Shown: positions 39,601-42,540 of the stretch, piece by piece | How positions within the stretch are numbered: the stretch's first letter is position 1 | Layout: each line of letters begins with the position of its first letter | Origin: Strigomonas culicis | Lineage: Eukaryota; Euglenozoa; Kinetoplastea; Trypanosomatida; Trypanosomatidae | Length of the DNA: 42,540 nucleotides | Assembly (NCBI GenBank): GCA_000482145.1 | Contig: AUXH01000094.1 | Span: forward strand, 1 to 42,540 | Direction of reading: 5' to 3' | Position numbers and translations under genes: made by a program | The notes under the pieces: model-generated | Database searches by the model: none | What the model saw: the letters and a program-made list of their open reading frames with translations, nothing else | What the model was told of the DNA's origin: nothing

Positions 39601-41095
39601 GGCGCGGGCAGCGACGATCGGCACCGGCGACCGGTTTGACCCGCCGGCCGCCGACGGCCCCGGGCCCGGCAGCTACCCGCTCCCGGAGCCGCGCCAGGGC
39701 GCCGTGCGTTTTGCGACCGCGCCGCGCTTCGACGCGGAAGCCGCGGAGCAGCCGGGGCCCGGCGCCTACGACGTGCGGCTGCCGGCGGGGCCCGGCGTGG
39801 TGATGGGCACACAGGCGCGGTTTGCGGCGGCGGCGGCGGCGTCGGACGACGCGCCGGGGCCGGGCGCCTACGATGTGGCGCCTGCCGCCGCGACGCCGCC
39901 CTTCACGATGCTCGGCAAGCCGCAGGACTACCATACGCACGCGGCGACGGGCGCGGTGGGCCCCGGCAGCTACGCGCTGGACGCGGCGTATGCGTACCTG
40001 CACCGCCGCGGCGCGGCGGCCATCACGATGGGGGACCCCCTCCCCCCGCGGGAGGCGGCGGGCGCGGACGGGCCGGGCCCTGGCAGCTACGACCTCACGC
40101 ATGCCGCCGTCCTGCCGCGCAGCCGCGCAGCCACCATCAACGCGACCGCGAAGCAGCTGGAAGGGGCGGCGGCGGATGGCGGCGGCGGGCCGGGGCCCGG
40201 TAGCTACGACCTCACCGCCGGCGCGCCGCGCGCCCCGCCGGTGCCGTTTTTCACGGCCGAGCGCTTCCCGCCGCCAGGCGGGGAGGATCCGACGCCAGGC
40301 CCGGGGACGTACCTTTCGCTCTATAACACGAACAACAATAATGGTGTGAGCCCCAGCAGCGGCATCAGCTTCACACAGGCGCCGCGCGACGCACCGGGTG
40401 CGGCGCAGCCGACGCCCGGGCCTGGGACGTACGCGCACTTGTACCAAGCCGGGTACCCCACCGACGGCATCACATTCCCAGTCACGAGCCACCTCACCGG
40501 CGATCCCAGCGCGGCGGCGAGCCGCACGCCGGGCCCTGGCGAGTACAGCAACTATTATTACTACAATGATGAAAAGAACCGCCAGGGAGCGGGCTTCAGC
40601 TTCCCCCTCACGAGCCACCTGACGGCGGCGGGCCCGGCCACCGGCGCCGGCGTGACGCCGGGCCCCGGCTACTACTACAACCACGACTTGGACTATCGGA
40701 CGGGGGACGGCGTGAGCTTCACGCGCGGCGCGCGACCCGATCTCGCGGCGGGGGGCGCGGGCCCCGGCCCCGGCAGCTACTATACGGAGCCGCCGCTCAG
40801 CGGGGATGGCGTGCGCTTTCCGCGAGCGCCGCGCGCGGAGCCCGGCAACCGCGCAACGGCGGCGTTCCCGGGGCCAGGCGCCTACTTCCCCTCCCCGCCG
40901 GTGCTGCCCGCGCGGCTGCGGCAGCAGCAAGCGCTGTTAAACGGCCCTCCCAGCAGCAGCACCAGCAATAACAAAAACAATGCGAATGAACATACGACCA
41001 AGAGGAGTACGAGTAAGGAGACGAAGGAAGTTTCGAAAAAGGAGGAGGTGCTGGAGAAGATGGCTCAGATGGGGTACCCGGTCGTGAAGCCGTGA
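33642..41095 (+). CDS. Giant SHIPPO/STPGR-repeat protein, interrupted by a one-base deletion at about 38099
   Basis: One gene in two frames, about 2484 residues if the missing base is restored. It carries roughly 45 PGPG-x-Y units of the sperm-tail PG-rich (SHIPPO/STPGR) type, such as TPGPGAYDV and VGPGSYDP, often alternating with segments like FSFGRAP or FGTAPR. Proteins of this family associate with ciliary and flagellar microtubules. The first 550 residues are Lys/Arg/Pro/Ala-rich with a Cys cluster, C216-P-C-C-C-R-V-H-C-L-C-C227, and later C-x-C pairs at 270/272 and 293/295. Repeats are sparse at first and dense from residue 850. The first frame runs to 38582 but loses all repeat character after ADNTK; the second frame resumes it at MAVGPGSY. 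An almost identical upstream copy (37621-37645) has one extra G, which places the deletion at 38097-38100. The C-terminus is Asn/Lys/Ser-rich. Confidence 0.88.
37014..37187 (+). repeat. STPGR DNA repeat A, copy 1
   Basis: This 174-base segment, encoding NGPGSYEPRPLATG through VPGPGSYDMPA, recurs with few differences at 37287-37460, an offset of 273 bases (91 codons). The high identity points to a recent in-frame duplication. Confidence 0.85.
37287..37460 (+). repeat. STPGR DNA repeat A, copy 2
   Basis: Second copy of the 174-base segment at 37014-37187. A shorter third version of its first half, with EPKPL in place of EPRPL, begins near 37779. Confidence 0.85.
37473..37700 (+). repeat. STPGR DNA repeat B, copy 1
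   Basis: About 228 bases encoding SAGVTFGTAPREA through STGQQLW. The segment recurs at about 37938-38164, an offset of 465 bases. This copy keeps the reading frame (ACGAAGGAAGAG). Confidence 0.85.
37938..38164 (+). repeat. STPGR DNA repeat B, copy 2 (carries the deletion)
   Basis: Second copy of repeat B. It reads ACGAAGAAGAG where copy 1 reads ACGAAGGAAGAG, one G fewer, and this shifts the frame. Confidence 0.85.
38761..39000 (+). repeat. Near-perfect 120-base tandem duplication
   Basis: Bases 38761-38880 and 38881-39000 differ at only two positions. Each unit encodes 40 residues, including AGRAVSIGHQARFPASETEA and one PGPGAYD. The similarity begins slightly upstream, at about 38731. Confidence 0.92.
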
Positions 41096-41787
41096 CCAGG
41101 GGGAAAGAACAGAAACTCTTTATTATTATTATTATTATTACTATTTACGATTATTATGGTTAGAATTGCTCTCCTGTAGCATTCCGTGTACAAAGACATG
41201 ATAAAGAAAAAAAAAAGCATAGATGCCATGTTTTTATTCTTCATACAACATAGACGAAACCAATGGAACACATATACTACACACCTATTCATACAAATAC
41301 ATATAGAAAAAAAAAGAGAATCATTTTTCCTTGGACTGTTTGTATGATACGCACTGCAGATTGCCACGCTTAAGTATATTCATGCACTGTTGTTGAACCT
41401 CCACGTTCATCTTCTCTCTCTCTCTCTCTCTCACTCTTATTATTATGATGATGATTACTTCTAGCAAAAACAGAATCTTAGATTGCTTGATTGTGATAGA
41501 AAGCTAACTCTAGAAAAAGAATTGAAGACAGCGCATTTATTTTTTTATTATATTATTTTTTGTTTGTTTGTTTGTTTGTATTATAATCATTATTACTTTT
41601 CCTTCTTACTACTCGTCGATTGTGCTCTCAACAGCCGTGCTCCTTCGGCATCCAGCAGAAAAGAGAAAGAAGAAATAGAGGCTTTTTTTTCTTTTCTGTT
41701 TTCGAATCGTCGCGATCACAAGTTACATCTTTCCTTTTTTTTTTTAGTAGAATCACACAAAACAATAATAATAAAAATAATAATAAA
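41096..41787. other. Intergenic region of about 690 bases
   Basis: AT-rich spacer with (ATT)n at about 41118-41140, (CT)n at about 41412-41432, a (TTTG)n run near 41561-41579 and a final pyrimidine tract at 41683-41745. No gene with coding character is seen on either strand. Confidence 0.65.
41685..41747 (+). promoter_or_regulatory. Predicted trans-splice acceptor for the last gene
   Basis: Two T/C-rich tracts, the second (about 41727-41745) ending in eleven T, are followed by AG at 41746-41747. The ATG lies about 40 bases further on. Confidence 0.6.
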
Positions 41788-42540
41788 ATGGCCGCTCCAC
41801 CCTACGCGGCACAGCAGCCGAAGAAGATGATGATGCCGATCCCAGGGGGCAAACTGATGGCGGGCCCGCCGCCCCACGCGGGGCCGCAGAAGGTGATGAT
41901 GAAGGGCCCGCCCCCGCCACACGGAGCCAGCCCCGCCAGCAGCCCCAGCTCCAGCTACATGCCTCCAGCCGCGAACATGGCAGGGAAGAAGATGATGTCG
42001 GGGCCGCCATCCGCCGGCATGAAGATGATGGCCGGGCCACCATCCCCGAACATGAAGATGATGTCGGGGCCGCCATCCCCGAACATGGCAGGGAAGAAGA
42101 TGATGGCTGGGCCACCACCCGCCGGCATGAAAATGATGGCTGGGCGGCCATCGCCTAGCAACAAGATGATGGCAGGGCCACCACCCGCCGGCATGAAGAT
42201 GATGGCCGGGCCGCCATCATCGAGTAGCAAGGTGCCGATGGGTGCCGGCGGCAAGGTCATCCCTCCGCCGCCGCACAACGCCGCGGACGCACACGCAGCC
42301 CCGCCGCGGGGATCGCCGCAGGGTGGCGGCGCGCCCCCCATGCCCGTGCCAGGTTCAAACCAGAGCCTCACCTCGAGCATGGAGCGGCACCCACCACCAC
42401 TACAGCAACAGAACAATAACAACAATAATAATAATAATAATAATAATGAGGAGGACCGTTCCCGTAGCCGCTTGAACATCCACCGCTTCCGTGTGGATGA
42501 CTCTCCGACGGATAGCACGGGGTCGAGGACGCCGGTGCAG
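41788..42540 (+). CDS. Met/Pro-rich KMMAGPP-repeat protein, 5' part only
   Basis: An open frame of 251 codons runs from the ATG at 41788 to the window edge without a stop. Residues about 20-145 contain roughly nine imperfect repeats of K-M-M-[AS]-G-P-P followed by a short variable linker (for example PAGM, SPNM, SPSN). A Pro/Gly/His-rich stretch and then twelve Asn codons (42412-42447) follow. The last visible part, DRSRSRLNIHRFRVDDSP, looks more ordered and charged. The repeat composition is low complexity and no family is recognised. The same GC-rich codon use as the neighbours, an upstream pyrimidine tract with AG, and a clean ATG support it as a real gene. A long antisense frame over the repeat is a shadow. 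Confidence 0.75.
   Translation, partial: MAAPPYAAQQPKKMMMPIPGGKLMAGPPPHAGPQKVMMKGPPPPHGASPASSPSSSYMPPAANMAGKKMMSGPPSAGMKMMAGPPSPNMKMMSGPPSPNMAGKKMMAGPPPAGMKMMAGRPSPSNKMMAGPPPAGMKMMAGPPSSSSKVPMGAGGKVIPPPPHNAADAHAAPPRGSPQGGGAPPMPVPGSNQSLTSSMERHPPPLQQQNNNNNNNNNNNNEEDRSRSRLNIHRFRVDDSPTDSTGSRTPVQ
42412..42447 (+). repeat. Asn-coding AAC/AAT tract
   Basis: Twelve consecutive Asn codons, mainly AAT, in the Met/Pro-rich protein gene. Confidence 0.85.

Noticed and set aside
38105..41095. Separate gene starting at the ATG at 38105
   Set aside because: That Met is an internal residue of the repeat (it occurs in the intact copy at 37640), and there is no intergenic sequence, so a frame break in one gene explains it better.
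41955..42518. Minus-strand open frame with Gly/Pro/Ile repeats
   Set aside because: It mirrors the KMMAGPP repeat on the plus strand. The plus frame has an ATG just after a pyrimidine tract and AG, whereas the minus frame has no such leader.

Overview
The window looks like part of a kinetoplastid (trypanosomatid-like) nuclear chromosome. Every convincing gene is on the + strand, no intron is needed in any of them, coding regions are GC-rich, and they are separated by AT-rich gaps of about 270-900 bases. Nearly every start codon lies downstream of a long polypyrimidine tract followed by an AG, the usual layout of spliced-leader trans-splicing acceptors in a polycistronic directional gene cluster. 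TAA, TAG and TGA all serve as stops, so the nuclear code appears standard. The species cannot be named from the sequence; long Asn tracts written as AAT/AAC and Gln tracts written as CAG are a local signature.

Layout, left to right: the 3' end of a Pro/Gly/His-rich protein (3-239); a DEAD-box RNA helicase closest to the Prp28/DDX23 type (1147-3864); the Golgi tether subunit COG4 (4134-7724); an unrecognised protein with faint gamma-tubulin-complex-like features and a one-base frame break near its end (8150-11025); a disordered protein with a ubiquitin-like fold and an LC8-binding motif (11442-13745); dynein light chain LC8 (14015-14287); a KIF6-type kinesin-9 (15035-18181); a giant ankyrin-repeat protein (18519-24080); an FMN nitroreductase resembling the trypanosomatid type I enzyme (24427-25452); a 1891-residue disordered protein with recurring short motifs and a PP1-docking RVSF (25857-31532); a small protein with an MGC dual-acylation N-terminus (32075-33157); a roughly 2484-residue SHIPPO/STPGR repeat protein broken by a one-base deletion inside a duplicated repeat (33642-41095); and the 5' end of a Met/Pro-rich repeat protein (41788-42540).

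Function: several products point to the cytoskeleton and flagellum (LC8, kinesin-9B, the STPGR protein, possibly the GCP-like and MGC proteins). The others serve pre-mRNA splicing, Golgi traffic and redox metabolism. Gene order in such clusters usually does not reflect a pathway, so joint function is inference. The best leads are the LC8-motif protein encoded directly beside LC8, the PP1-docking and repeated S-x-F-x-F motifs in the 1891-residue protein, and the two single-base frame breaks. No tRNA, rRNA, transposon, CRISPR array or viral gene was seen.
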